This document shows positions 7,326 to 16,118 of a stretch of DNA of 64,000 nucleotides, in pieces. The notes beneath the pieces are model-generated. The model worked only from the letters and a program-made list of their open reading frames with translations. It did not search any database and was not told where the DNA came from. The position numbers were made by a program, and so were the translations under genes. The stretch is from NCBI GenBank assembly GCA_963848495.1, contig CAWKDV010000001.1, forward strand, positions 1 to 64,000, written 5' to 3'. Each line of letters starts with the position of its first letter. Within the stretch, counting starts at the first letter, position 1. This DNA comes from JAICJR01 sp963848495 (GTDB lineage: Bacteria; Actinomycetota; Thermoleophilia; Solirubrobacterales; Thermoleophilaceae).

Positions 7326-8718
7326 ACTGGCGCTCGGTGGGCTCCGCTCAGCAGAACCACGGCTCGGTGAGCCGTGGCCTCCCCTCGGTCGAGCCGGCGA
7401 GGATCGGCGCGGCGCGGCCGGCGGGCGACGGCGATCGCCCAGCCGCCTGGAGCGCTGCCGCGCGCACTTTCGCGAACGTCTCGGGGATCGGCTCGGAGCC
7501 GGCCGTGCTCTGCTCGACGAGCGCCGCGAGGCGGGCCTGGAGGCGGTCGCTGTCGGGGTCGATCGGGGTCCACCTGTAGCTGAGCCGCTCGGCGTCGTAG
7601 CCGCCGAGGTGCGGGCGCATGTCGGGGCGCTCGAGCAGCAGCGATCCCTCGGGGAGCAGCAGCCGGATCGTGTACTGGACCGGATCGACGTTGCCGACGA
7701 GGTCGTGCTCGGCCACGAAGTCGAGCATCTCGACCACGTCGCCGGGCGTCGTCCAGGGGGTGAACGGCATCCACGACGGCCTCACCTCGATCCCGTGCTC
7801 GCGCAGCAGCGCGATCGCCCGTGCGGCTTCCTCGGTCGTGTGGCCCTTGTCGAGCCGCTCGAGGATCTCGTCGTTGACCGACTCGAACGCGGAGACCACG
7901 AACAGGCAGCCCGCCCCGGCGAGCGTCGGCCACAGCTCGGCGTCGCGCAGGATGTGCTCGACCTTCGTCGTGCAGTCGAAGGTGAGGTCGGGGAAGCGCT
8001 CGTGCATCGCCTGCACGACGCGCAGCGAGTGGCGGCGGCCGTTGAGGAAGTCGGGATCGCCGAAGGTGATATGGCGGGCGCCCAACTCGACGAGGCTCGC
8101 GATGTCCCGTAGCACGGTGTCTGCGCCGACGATCCGGATGCGCCCGTCGTAGACGGGGGGCACCGGGCAGTGGCGGCACCGGTGCACGCAGCCGTGGCTC
8201 GCCTCGACGTAGCCCACGAGCCGCTCCTCGCCCCCGAGCGCGAGCTGCGCGTAGCGTTCGAGCGGCGGCAGCAGGTCGCGGGCCGGGAGCTCGAACTCGC
8301 CCCGGCCGAGCTGGATGAGCGCCTCGTCCGCTCGCGCGTCGGGCGGACCTCCGGCCGCCAGCTCGCCGACCCACGCCGTCAGCGCCGGCTCGTACTCGCC
8401 GGCGATCGCGCGGTCGGCCAGCGCGCCGACCGTGAGGTCGCGGCTCACCGGCGCGTAGAGGCCGTAGAAGCAGACCGGCAGCTCGGGGCGCGCGCGGCGA
8501 ACGCCGGCCGCCGCCCGCATCGCAAGGCGCATGGCGGTGTGCATCGGCACCGAGAAGCCGGCGGCCTGCGCCCACTCGAGCGTGCCGGCGTCCCAGCGCT
8601 CGACCGACAGGTCAAGGCAGCGCACCTCGTGCCCCGCCTTACGCAGCGCAGCCGCCGGCGAGGCCACGTGCAGCGGCTGGTGGCCGAGCTCGTAGGTCGA
8701 AACGAGCAGGACGCGCAT
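7303..8718 (-). CDS. CUAEP-tail radical SAM selenoprotein (TGA read as selenocysteine)
   Basis: Conventional translation stops at TGA 7348-7350 after ...RLTEPWFC. Reading the TGA as selenocysteine gives C-U-A-E-P, then TERQFGPLDDM and a TAG at 7303-7305, 471 aa in all. NCBI recognises a family named CUAEP/CCAEP-tail radical SAM (seleno)protein whose C-terminus has exactly this motif. The N-terminal about 150 residues resemble a B12-binding-like Rossmann domain (MRVLLVSTYELGHQPLHVAS). The radical SAM cluster motif is CVHRCRHC near residue 172, with GDPDFLNGRRHS and SAFESVNDEILERL further on. It follows an ATP-grasp gene by 12 nt, the usual partner. Substrate unknown. A SECIS hairpin would have to lie just 3' of the TGA; I could not confirm one by eye. 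selA/B/C/D are not in the window. Confidence 0.88.
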
Positions 8719-8730
8719 CGCTTTGAGAGC

Positions 8731-9984
8731 CTAGCCCCGCGCCGCCGCGCCCGCCGACCGCTCACCGGCCGCGGGCTCGACGATGTCGATCTCGAGCCGC
8801 TCGTGCGCCGCTCGCAGTGCGTCCTCGACCTGCGCGGGCGTCTCGCCGCGGGCAAAGAGGAAGCCGAGGTAGCGATCGCCCTCCGGAAGGGGACGGACGG
8901 GACGGCCGCGGCCGATCGAGATCTCGAGCGCGGCGATCCCGGGCACGGCGCGCGCGGCGTCCTGGCCGCGCACCTCCCGCAGCACGCCCGCGCGGAAGAT
9001 CGGAAGCATCATCACGCCCGACGCCGCCGCCTCGCGGCGGCGGTCGCCGAGCGGCAACCCGAGCGCGTGGCGCAGGATCACCTCCTCGAGGCTGACACCG
9101 ACGCCGAAGCGAAGCGAGCGCGAGCACAGCCCGCCGATCGAGCGCGCGGCGAGCTCAAGCATCCACACGTGCCCGCCGTGCACGCGCAGCTCCGCGTGGA
9201 CGGGGCCCTCGCGCAGCCCGAGCGCCGCGCAGGCATCCGCGGTCGTGCGGGTCACGGCCGCGACGATCTCGCCCGCCAGCCGCGACGGCGTGGTGAAGAT
9301 CGTTTCCTCAAAGTACGGGCCCTCAAGCGGGTCCGGCTTGTCGAAGACGGCGAGCGGCTCGAGCGCACCGCCGCGCAGGAGACCCTCAACGGCCACCTCG
9401 GCGCCCGGCACGTAGCGCTCAATCAGGAGCGGCCCCTGCGGGTCCTCCCCGGCCTCGGCGAGAATCGCGCGAACCCTCGCAGCGGCCGCCGCCGCCGCCG
9501 GCGGATCATCCGCCCGGATCACGCCCCGGCTCGCCGACAACGACAGCGGCTTTACGACGCAGGGAAGCCCGACCCCGGCGGCGACCGCCGCCGAGTCGTC
9601 GCTCGGGCCGACCGTGCGGTGCTCGGGCTGCGGCACACCGGCGGTGGCGAGCGCGCGCCGCATCGCAGCCTTGTCGCGCGTCGCCGCCGCGGCCCCCGGC
9701 GGGTTGCCGGGTAGCCCCAGCCGCTCGGCCGCGAGCGCGGCCACGCGCACTCCCTGGTCGTCAACGGCCACCACCGCGTCGAGCGGCCGCTCCTTCGCCA
9801 CCGCCGCGATCGCTTCCGCGGCCGCCTCCGGCCGGCGCAGGTCGAGCGTCAACTGGGTGTCGCCGATCGACACGAGCCGCCGGTCGGACGCCACGATGAC
9901 CTCGGCCCCGAGCGCCCGGGCGGCGGTGAGGAAGTCGGCCGCCCGGTAGGTGGCCGTCGGCAGCAGGAGGAGCACACGAGCCAC
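8731..9984 (-). CDS. ATP-grasp domain protein paired with the radical SAM selenoprotein
   Basis: 417 aa. N-terminal Rossmann-like domain (MARVLLLLPTATYRAADFLT), then an ATP-grasp fold: TRDKAAMRRALATAGVP near residue 107, LPCVVKPLSLSASRGVIRAD near 142, LLIERYVPGAEVAVEG near 190 and HAELRVHGGHVWMLELAARS near 262, with acidic and Asn-like metal ligands. ATP-grasp enzymes join carboxylates to amines through acyl phosphates. It is the first gene of a two-gene minus-strand operon with the radical SAM gene, so a two-step modification is likely; the product is unknown. Divergent from the NifU-like gene 23 bp away. Confidence 0.88.
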   Translation of the reverse strand: MARVLLLLPTATYRAADFLTAARALGAEVIVASDRRLVSIGDTQLTLDLRRPEAAAEAIAAVAKERPLDAVVAVDDQGVRVAALAAERLGLPGNPPGAAAATRDKAAMRRALATAGVPQPEHRTVGPSDDSAAVAAGVGLPCVVKPLSLSASRGVIRADDPPAAAAAAARVRAILAEAGEDPQGPLLIERYVPGAEVAVEGLLRGGALEPLAVFDKPDPLEGPYFEETIFTTPSRLAGEIVAAVTRTTADACAALGLREGPVHAELRVHGGHVWMLELAARSIGGLCSRSLRFGVGVSLEEVILRHALGLPLGDRRREAAASGVMMLPIFRAGVLREVRGQDAARAVPGIAALEISIGRGRPVRPLPEGDRYLGFLFARGETPAQVEDALRAAHERLEIDIVEPAAGERSAGAAARG

Positions 9985-10007
9985 ACCGTTAGCATAGGTC
10001 CGGACCG

Positions 10008-10655
10008 ATGAGCGCCGACGATCAGACCTCCGGCGAGCGGTGGCTCGACATGACCAACGCCGCCTACGACAAGGTCACGGGCTTCCTGCTCCAGGTTGCC
10101 GAGCCCGAGCGCCAGGCGATGTGGATCGAGGTGACCGGCACCTCGGGCAACCAGTGGACCTGCAGCATCTCGCTCAAACCGCTCGACGCGGCGGCGCCCC
10201 ACGACGCCATCGTCCGCCACCGCGACATCGCGATCGTGGTCCCCGAGTGCGACTTCGACAGGGTCCGCGGCGCGACGATCGACTGGCTGGACGACCCGTT
10301 CGGCACCAGCGGCCTGCGCGTAGAGAACCCCAACACGCCGAGCCCAGCGATCGGCGCGCCACCGCCCGCCGACCTCAGCGGCGACGTGGCCCAGCGCGTG
10401 ATCCAGGTGCTTGACCAGCAGGTGAACCCGACGATCGCCGCGCACGGTGGCCGCGCCGAGCTCGTGGCGGTCGAGCAGCGAACCGCCTACCTCAGGCTGG
10501 GCGGCGGCTGTCAGGGCTGCGCGATGGCCACCGTCACGCTCAGCCAGGGGATCGAGACGGCCATCATCCAGGCCCTGCCAGAGATCACGAGCGTGGTGGA
10601 TGTGACCGACCATCAGAGCGGCACGAATCCCTACTTCGAAGCCGCGAAGAAGTAG
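10008..10655 (+). CDS. NifU C-terminal domain / NfuA-like Fe-S protein
   Basis: 215 aa. The C-terminal third is a NifU-like domain: VIQVLDQQVNPTIAAHGGRA and the CxxC motif GGGCQGCAMATVTLSQGIE near residue 165, which binds a transferable Fe-S cluster. The N-terminal part resembles a degenerate A-type (HesB-like) scaffold as in NfuA, with no obvious cysteine triad. Likely role: Fe-S carrier. It is transcribed away from the ATP-grasp/radical SAM pair, and delivery of clusters to that enzyme is a reasonable but unproven guess. Confidence 0.85.
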   Translation: MSADDQTSGERWLDMTNAAYDKVTGFLLQVAEPERQAMWIEVTGTSGNQWTCSISLKPLDAAAPHDAIVRHRDIAIVVPECDFDRVRGATIDWLDDPFGTSGLRVENPNTPSPAIGAPPPADLSGDVAQRVIQVLDQQVNPTIAAHGGRAELVAVEQRTAYLRLGGGCQGCAMATVTLSQGIETAIIQALPEITSVVDVTDHQSGTNPYFEAAKK

Positions 10656-11094
10656 AGGCGGCCAACGCCACGGGGCGGGGGACGAAGCGGTCGCCTTCTT
10701 CGAGTTCTCTCCGCGGCCACGAAAGCGGCCGTGATGGGCGACGCTCGCGCTTGCGACGAGCTGCCGGCGCCCTCCGGCACGCGATCGGCTCCCGCGTCGC
10801 TCCCGCATGCGTGAAACGCAGACGCCAGGCCGCTTCAGATCCCGGTGTTGTAATCGGGGGCGCCTGCCTGCGTGGGTTGATCGCCTGCGTAGGGTCGAAG
10901 GCCGAACCGGGGCCTGACCCATCTCAGATCTTGACCCGGTAGCGGTGTCCTCGTTCTGAAGTGTCGACTCCGGTTCGTGCCTTCGATGGTTCGGCCTGAC
11001 CTGATAGGAGCGTCGGCATCCCCAGCCGGGGGGGTGTCTGGACCGGGATGTTGTCGACCGGGCCCGCCCACAACAGTACGCCGGGAGGGAACTG
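10656..11094. other. Upstream region of IS110 copy 1; candidate bridge-RNA segment
   Basis: No coding sequence supported. The last about 165 nt (from TTGACCCGG near 10930) share blocks with the region upstream of the second IS110 transposase (60066-60215, minus), including CGGC-TGAC and ATAGGAGCGT. IS110 elements carry a guide (bridge) RNA in the non-coding end next to the recombinase, so this conserved leader is where one would be encoded. Folding was not computed. Confidence 0.45.
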
Positions 11095-12245
11095 ATGGGA
11101 AGCCGCACGCAGGGGCCGGGGCCGTCCTCGATGCTGATCAGCGAGGATCGCGCGGGCAACGCGGTCGGGATCGATCCGCACAAGCGCACGCTGACCGCGG
11201 TCGTGATCGACGCTCGTGGCGGGATCCTCGCCGGCGAGCACTTCCGCGTCTCCGGTGACGGGCACCGCGCGCTGGAGGCATGGGCGCTGTCGCTGGGTCC
11301 GGTGGTCCGCTGGGGCGTGCAGAACGCGGCCGGCTGGGGCCGGCACACCGCGATCTACGTCACCGGCGCAGGTCATGACGTGCGCGACGTGTGCCCCAAC
11401 CGCACCGGCCGTCAGGACCGCGCGCGCCAGCGCGGCAAGTCCGACACGCTCGACGCCGAGCGGATCGCGCGCGAGACGCTCGCGCATCCGCTGCTGCCGC
11501 TCGCGTTCAAAACCGCCCGCCAGCAGGCCGGGCCCGACGAGCACACCGAGCTGCTGCGGCTCTACCACGGTCAGCGCCAGTCGCTGCTCAAGAGCCGCCA
11601 GCACCTGCTCAACGAGGCTGAGTTCCTGCTCGCCGACCGGCCGCTGGCGCTGCGCGACTGGCTGCCCGACACCAAGGCTGTGCGCCCGCGGCTGGCCGCG
11701 CTCACGCGCCGCAACCGCCGGGCGCGCTCAGATGCACCGACCGCGCTGCGATTGCGGATCCTCGACGGCCACCGCGCCGAGATCGCTCGCCTCGACGCGC
11801 CGAGCAAGACGTCACCAAGCAACTCGCGCAGCTGGTCAGCGGCGGGCACACCACCCTGGGCGAGCTCTGCGGCCTGGCGACCAGGTCGGTCGCCGAGCTG
11901 CTGATCGAGGTCGGCGACCCGCGCCGCTTCACCGAAGGCGGCTTCGCCCGCTTCAACGGCTCAGCACCACTGGCCGCCTCGACCGCCGAAGGCCCCGGCG
12001 AACCGGTCCGCCACCGCTTCAACCCCGGCGGCAACCGCCGCGTCAACGCGATCCTTCACCGAATGGCCGTCACCCAGCTGCGCTGCGAGCCGCGCGCGCA
12101 GACGATCTACACCAACGCCCGCGCCCGCGGGCACACCAAGCGTGAGGCGCGACGCATCCTCAAGCGCCACCTCTCAGACGTCATCCACCGCCGCATGATC
12201 CGCGACCTCACCCCCGCCCGCAACGACATGAACTTGACATAGGAG
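11004..12245 (+). mobile_element. IS110-family insertion sequence, copy 1 (inactivated)
   Basis: ATAGGAG occurs at 11004-11010 on the left and at 12239-12245 just after the transposase stop on the right. The same heptamer brackets IS110 copy 2 (58969-60150). True ends may extend further left, because similarity to copy 2 begins near 10930. No inverted repeats, as normal for IS110. The recombinase gene inside has a frameshift. Confidence 0.7.
11095..12242 (+). pseudogene. IS110-family transposase gene with a frameshift
   Basis: ATG 11095 follows GGGAGGGAA. The first frame gives the DEDD RuvC-like domain (AVGIDPHKRTLTAVVIDARG; RGKSDTLDAERIA) to about residue 235 (EIARLDA). Near 11800 the frame shifts by one base; the other frame then gives the C-terminal Transposase_20 domain (VTKQLAQLVSGGHTTLGELC; RFNGSAPLAASTAEG; NPGGNRRVNAILHRMAV) and ends at TAG 12240-12242. 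Together about 381 aa, full family length. Loss of one nucleotide explains it, so the copy is probably inactive. Confidence 0.85.
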
Positions 12246-12363
12246 CTTCAGACAGTGGTCCCGTTGACCGACCACGGAGCGCGCCACGCGAGGCTCACTT
12301 GGCGCTGGTGACACGGACCCGAGCACTGGCTGGGCCGAGACTGAGCGGAGCGGAGCGGGTCTG

Positions 12364-12585
12364 CTAGGGCTTCAGAAACAGCAGCGCGAGGCAAATGCCG
12401 ATGGGCAGCGCTGCGGCGAGAACGCCGCGCGAGAGCAAGCGTCGTAGTCGCAGTGCCGTCGGTGCGACGGCCGGCCGGATCCATCGAGCGGGAACCAGCC
12501 GCAATGCCGGCCATTGGCGGCGGGCCCAGGCCACGATCAGGCCTTCCAGCCGACTGTCGATCGCCGCGCTGAGCCCGCTGCGCAT
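12364..12585 (-). CDS. Possible small membrane protein (73 aa)
   Basis: A 73-codon frame from ATG 12585. The N-terminal part is Arg-rich and amphipathic; the C-terminal about 20 residues are strongly hydrophobic (VLAAALPIGICLALLFL) and end in KP, like a tail-anchored or single-pass protein. No family recognised and no strong ribosome site. It lies between IS110 copy 1 and IS256 copy 2, so it could also be a remnant. 12243-12363 and 12586-12713 hold nothing I recognise. Confidence 0.35.
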   Translation of the reverse strand: MRSGLSAAIDSRLEGLIVAWARRQWPALRLVPARWIRPAVAPTALRLRRLLSRGVLAAALPIGICLALLFLKP

Positions 12586-12713
12586 CGCGTGAGGATACGC
12601 CTGGGCTCCCTCAACGGCGAATCATGCAAACCCCCGCCCACGACCGCGCGCATCGAGCGATTGTCCCGGAACCAGCGCCACTTCCGCTCCCGCCCGATTC
12701 CGACACTCTCAGG

Positions 12714-14170
12714 AGTTATCCGGTGGCGTCTCTTTGGCGCTGTAAATGCGGTTCCCGGTGGTGGTCAGTCTAGGCGGCTGTCACCTCCTCGGGGATGGTT
12801 TGCTCGGTGCCGTGGTAGCGCGTTCGTTTGAGGCGTTGGCGGTCGAGCGCGTTGAAGTGGATGCCGTTGGTCTGGTGGGTGATCAGCAGGTCGAGCACGG
12901 CCCAGACCAAGGTCAGGCAGCTGCTCTCGCCGGGGAAGCGGCCCATTACCTTCGTGCGTCGCTTGACCTCGCCGAGCGAGCGCTCGAGCAGATTTGTGCT
13001 GCGCCATCTGCGGCGGTGCCGGACTGGGTAGCGCAGGTGGACCACCAGCGCGTCCAAGTCATCGGCGAGGCAGCGAGCGGCGGCGGTGAAGCCGCCTTTG
13101 TCGAGGTCGTCGACCAGCAGCTGGAGCCTGTGCTTGGCGTCGGCCTCGCTGATCGCGTCATCCAACGCCTGCCAGTAGGCGTGCTTGACGCGTTCACGCT
13201 CCCGGTCGGGGAGCTTGGCGTAGAGGTTGCGGGCGCGGTGCACGCAGCAGCGCTGCCGGTCAGACGCCGGCCAGCACTGCTCGATCGCCTTGACCAGGCC
13301 GGGTGCGCCGTCGGCGACGATCAGCATCGGCGCGCCCAGCCCGCGGCCGATCAGATCGCGGCCGAGTGCCTGCCAGTCCTCGAAGGACTCGCGCATCCCC
13401 AGGCTCACCGCCAGCAGGACGCGCTCGCCCTGCTCGCTGAATCCCCATGCGACTTGCACACCCTCCTTCGGCCCGTCCGGTCTGACGGCGATGAACGTCG
13501 CATCGAGGAACAGCGCGACCAGCCGGATGCCGTAGAGGTCACGCCGCTTGAACGCCTCGAAGCGCTGCTTGAGCTCCTCGCACATCCGCGACGCGGTCGT
13601 CTTCGACAGTTTCCCCAGGCCGGCCTGTTCGCACAGCGACTCGACATCGCGCATCGACAGACCGCGCACGAACGCGCCGATCACCAACGCCTTCAACGGC
13701 TCGGTCCGCAACAGCTTCGGCGTCCGTGGGAACAGCTTCGAGGCGAACGTCTCGGCCGCCTGACGGACCTGCGGGATCTCGATCTCGAGCTCACCCTCGG
13801 CGGTCTGCACCCTCCGAGGCCTGAACCCGTTCCGCAGTCCGCTCTCCTCGCTGCGCTGCTCGCCCTGATCGCAAGCCCGCCGCTCGTAGCGGGCGCGGCC
13901 CAACCACGCGTCGAACTCGTCCTCGACAGCGCGCTGGATGATCAGCCGCGCACCCAGCCTCGCCAGCTCCGACAGCGACTCACGCGGGTTCTCACCCACC
14001 CCCACCGACAACATCTGCTCGATCCGAGCTTCTATCTCCGCCGACGGCGGTACGGTACGTCTCACGGCGTAGGCCTCCTTCATCGTCTTCCAGGACTTGA
14101 GGGAACCTACGCCGTTGCCTTGACAGCACCGACGCTATTTACAGCAGTTCTGAGACGCGACCAGTTATCC
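12714..14170 (-). mobile_element. IS256-family insertion sequence, copy 2, with 8-bp target duplication
   Basis: The element proper is 12722-14162 (1441 bp), with ends GGTGGCGTCTC and GAGACGCGACC identical to copy 1. It is flanked on both sides by AGTTATCC (12714-12721 and 14163-14170), an 8-bp target-site duplication as expected for IS256. This fixes the element ends exactly. Same orientation as copy 1, about 6.3 kb apart. Confidence 0.95.
12770..14083 (-). CDS. IS256-family transposase (copy 2)
   Basis: 437 aa, with the same DDE arrangement as copy 1 (FLDATFIAVRPDG; LIVADGAPGLVKAIEQCW; LLERSLGEVKRRTKVM). Two residues longer than copy 1, in the variable block after RARYERR. Many silent and some amino-acid differences show the copies diverged before or after arriving separately. 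It looks intact and potentially active. Confidence 0.95.
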   Translation of the reverse strand: MKEAYAVRRTVPPSAEIEARIEQMLSVGVGENPRESLSELARLGARLIIQRAVEDEFDAWLGRARYERRACDQGEQRSEESGLRNGFRPRRVQTAEGELEIEIPQVRQAAETFASKLFPRTPKLLRTEPLKALVIGAFVRGLSMRDVESLCEQAGLGKLSKTTASRMCEELKQRFEAFKRRDLYGIRLVALFLDATFIAVRPDGPKEGVQVAWGFSEQGERVLLAVSLGMRESFEDWQALGRDLIGRGLGAPMLIVADGAPGLVKAIEQCWPASDRQRCCVHRARNLYAKLPDRERERVKHAYWQALDDAISEADAKHRLQLLVDDLDKGGFTAAARCLADDLDALVVHLRYPVRHRRRWRSTNLLERSLGEVKRRTKVMGRFPGESSCLTLVWAVLDLLITHQTNGIHFNALDRQRLKRTRYHGTEQTIPEEVTAA

Positions 14171-14395
14171 AGCGCACTTGCGCCTCGGACGAAGGGCAGG
14201 CGTCACGCCTGACCTTGCGGGCGATCGCGCAAACCAGCACTCTTGGGAACGGCCAAAGAGCGTGCTGGTTCTCCTCGGGAAGCAGGAGTGCAGTTGGACG
14301 AGGCGAAAGGCAACGGCGTGGGTCGCGGCTGGGCGTCGGGGCGTTCCGGTTGTGCACGAGGCCGCCGGCCCCGATCGGCCCGCGGTCGATAGCCC
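14171..14395. other. Intergenic region after IS256 copy 2
   Basis: Starts at the right target duplication. No ORF with protein-like sequence or ribosome site seen. It joins the insertion site to the start of the membrane protein gene at 14396 and presumably carries that gene's promoter. Confidence 0.4.
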
Positions 14396-15085
14396 ATGTC
14401 TGAAGCCACGACACCGGACGAAGGCCAGTGGCGTGACCCAGGCGCGTCGGGTGCCCGATCGGCCCGGCACGATCGGCAGATCGAGCTGCTGGTCACCATT
14501 CTGCTCGCGATCGCGACCGTCGCCACGGCCTGGAGCTCGTACCAGTCGGCCCGCTGGAGTGGCGTGCAGACGGTCAACTTCAGCCGGGCAAACGCCGCGC
14601 GCGTCGAGTCGACGGCACAATCGAACCGGGCCGGCCAGCAGACCCAGCTCGATGTCGCCACATTCATCGCGTGGACCGGCGCCTACGCCGCCAAGGACAC
14701 AAAGCTCAGCGACTTCTACTTCAAGCGGTTCCGGGCTGAGTTCAAGCCCGCCGTCGACGCCTGGGTGGCCACCAAGCCGCTGAAAAACCCCGACGCCCCG
14801 CTCAGCCCCTTCGCCATGCCGCAATACCACCTTGCCGCTCAGAACAAGGCCCGGGCGCTCTCGCGAACAGCCGACACCGCGACGGCAATAGCGAAGGTCG
14901 ACAACCAACGCTCGGACAACTACGTCCTGGCCCTCGTCCTGTTCGCGTCCGCGCTGTTCTTCGCCGGTATCAGCACCAAGCTCGACGCCGTTCGCTCCCG
15001 CGTCACGATCGTCGCCCTGGGCTACCTGCTCTTCTTTGGGACGTTGATCTGGCTCGCAACCTTCCCCGTGTCCGTCTCGGTCTGA
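14396..15085 (+). CDS. Membrane protein of unknown function (229 aa)
   Basis: 229 aa. One N-terminal membrane helix (IELLVTILLAIATVATAW, residues 29-46), a long soluble, helical, Gln/Ala-rich central part (about 50-170) rich in charged residues, then two closely spaced C-terminal helices (LALVLFASALFFAGI; VTIVALGYLLFFGTLIWLA). This architecture occurs in unnamed actinobacterial membrane proteins. No catalytic motif seen. It stands alone, with IS256 copy 2 upstream. Confidence 0.8.
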   Translation: MSEATTPDEGQWRDPGASGARSARHDRQIELLVTILLAIATVATAWSSYQSARWSGVQTVNFSRANAARVESTAQSNRAGQQTQLDVATFIAWTGAYAAKDTKLSDFYFKRFRAEFKPAVDAWVATKPLKNPDAPLSPFAMPQYHLAAQNKARALSRTADTATAIAKVDNQRSDNYVLALVLFASALFFAGISTKLDAVRSRVTIVALGYLLFFGTLIWLATFPVSVSV

Positions 15086-16118
15086 CCGGCCTCACTGCCG
15101 GGACACCCCGACGACGACGTGGCGCCCGGCATCGGAGACTGTGCAGGCAGCGCTACGCACGTCACCGTGCCCATACCCTGACCGGTGATCCTCTACTTCG
15201 TGATGGGTGAGCGCTCGGGAGCGCATCCTCGATGGTTGAAGGGGTAGATGGCCGAGCACAACGCGGCCATCATGACCGTGCTTCACGGTGATGCGCGGAA
15301 CGAGCTCGAGATTCGACCCCCGCTCCAGGTGGGCTCAACTCACGGCTTGCGAGGCGAGCGGATTTCCCTTTCTAGAGCGGTAGGCTGACTCTGACCACCG
15401 CTTGAAGGCGAGCGTGCGTCAGCAACGGGTGCAAACGCACTATTTGCAGGTACTTGAGCCAAGCGGACCGACGGATTCGAACCCTCGACCCGCTTTACGA
15501 GAGCGCCCTGGCACCCGGAGCGCAGTCCATCGCAGGCGATCTGTGACTCGCAAATCCCCGCAAAACCAGCCCTTCTTCAGGCGCTCGGGAGACCCGCGCG
15601 CCCGGGCCTGGACTCCCTTCAGCTTCCGGCTGTGTCCGAAAAGTATCCGGCCCACTTCGTCTCCGGCAAGACGTGGGCCCGCCGCGGTGGCGTGCAGCAG
15701 CGTCTAACCGATCAGCACGCCGACCGGCCCAGCCCTGCATCCGTGACCGCACCGGCGGCATGGCGCCGACGCCGACAGTCCCAGAATGCGCGGAAAGGAG
15801 TGCCGTGTGCGCCTGCTTTGCCTCGGCAAGCGGTAGGCAGCGGTGCCGCCGATCTCGTGCCCGCTTAGGACGAGCAGCAAGTCATCGGACGGAGCGCGCG
15901 ACGCCCGCTCCGGGCGCGAAGCGGGACTCTCTGATGTGCGAAGGAGAAACAGCGCGACCGCGAACGAAGAATGCCGCTCGCGTTCCGAACGAGCGTCTCG
16001 AAGATCGGAGGTGCCCACCTCGGAATGCCGCTTATGTGATCAGCCGGGCTCTCGCTTTCCGCGAGGAACACCAGCGGCTGCGATTTCCGCTTCTCGTCCG
16101 ACGCGGCAGCGTGTCGGT
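15086..16118. other. About 1 kb without a supported gene
   Basis: Short open frames here look like chance GC-rich frames without ribosome sites. The only structured item is a tRNA-like segment at 15462-15541. The region lies between two lone membrane-protein genes and looks like a decayed accessory stretch. Confidence 0.5.
15462..15541 (-). other. tRNA-like remnant (anticodon-like CGT)
   Basis: On the minus strand the sequence has a D-arm-like GCTC/GGGC, an anticodon-like arm GCGCT-CTCGTAA-AGCGG (CGT at 15497-15499, threonine if real), and a T-arm GAGGG-TTCGAAT-CCGTC with one mismatch, followed by GGTCCGCT. The 5' acceptor strand does not pair properly with the 3' strand, and the variable loop is short. 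I read it as a degraded tRNA or a tRNA-derived attachment-site relic, not a working tRNA. Confidence 0.35.

Noticed and set aside
5025..14162. The two IS256 copies as a composite transposon
   Set aside because: The outer flanks (GCGGCGAC at the left, AGTTATCC at the right) do not match, so the 9-kb segment did not insert as one unit.
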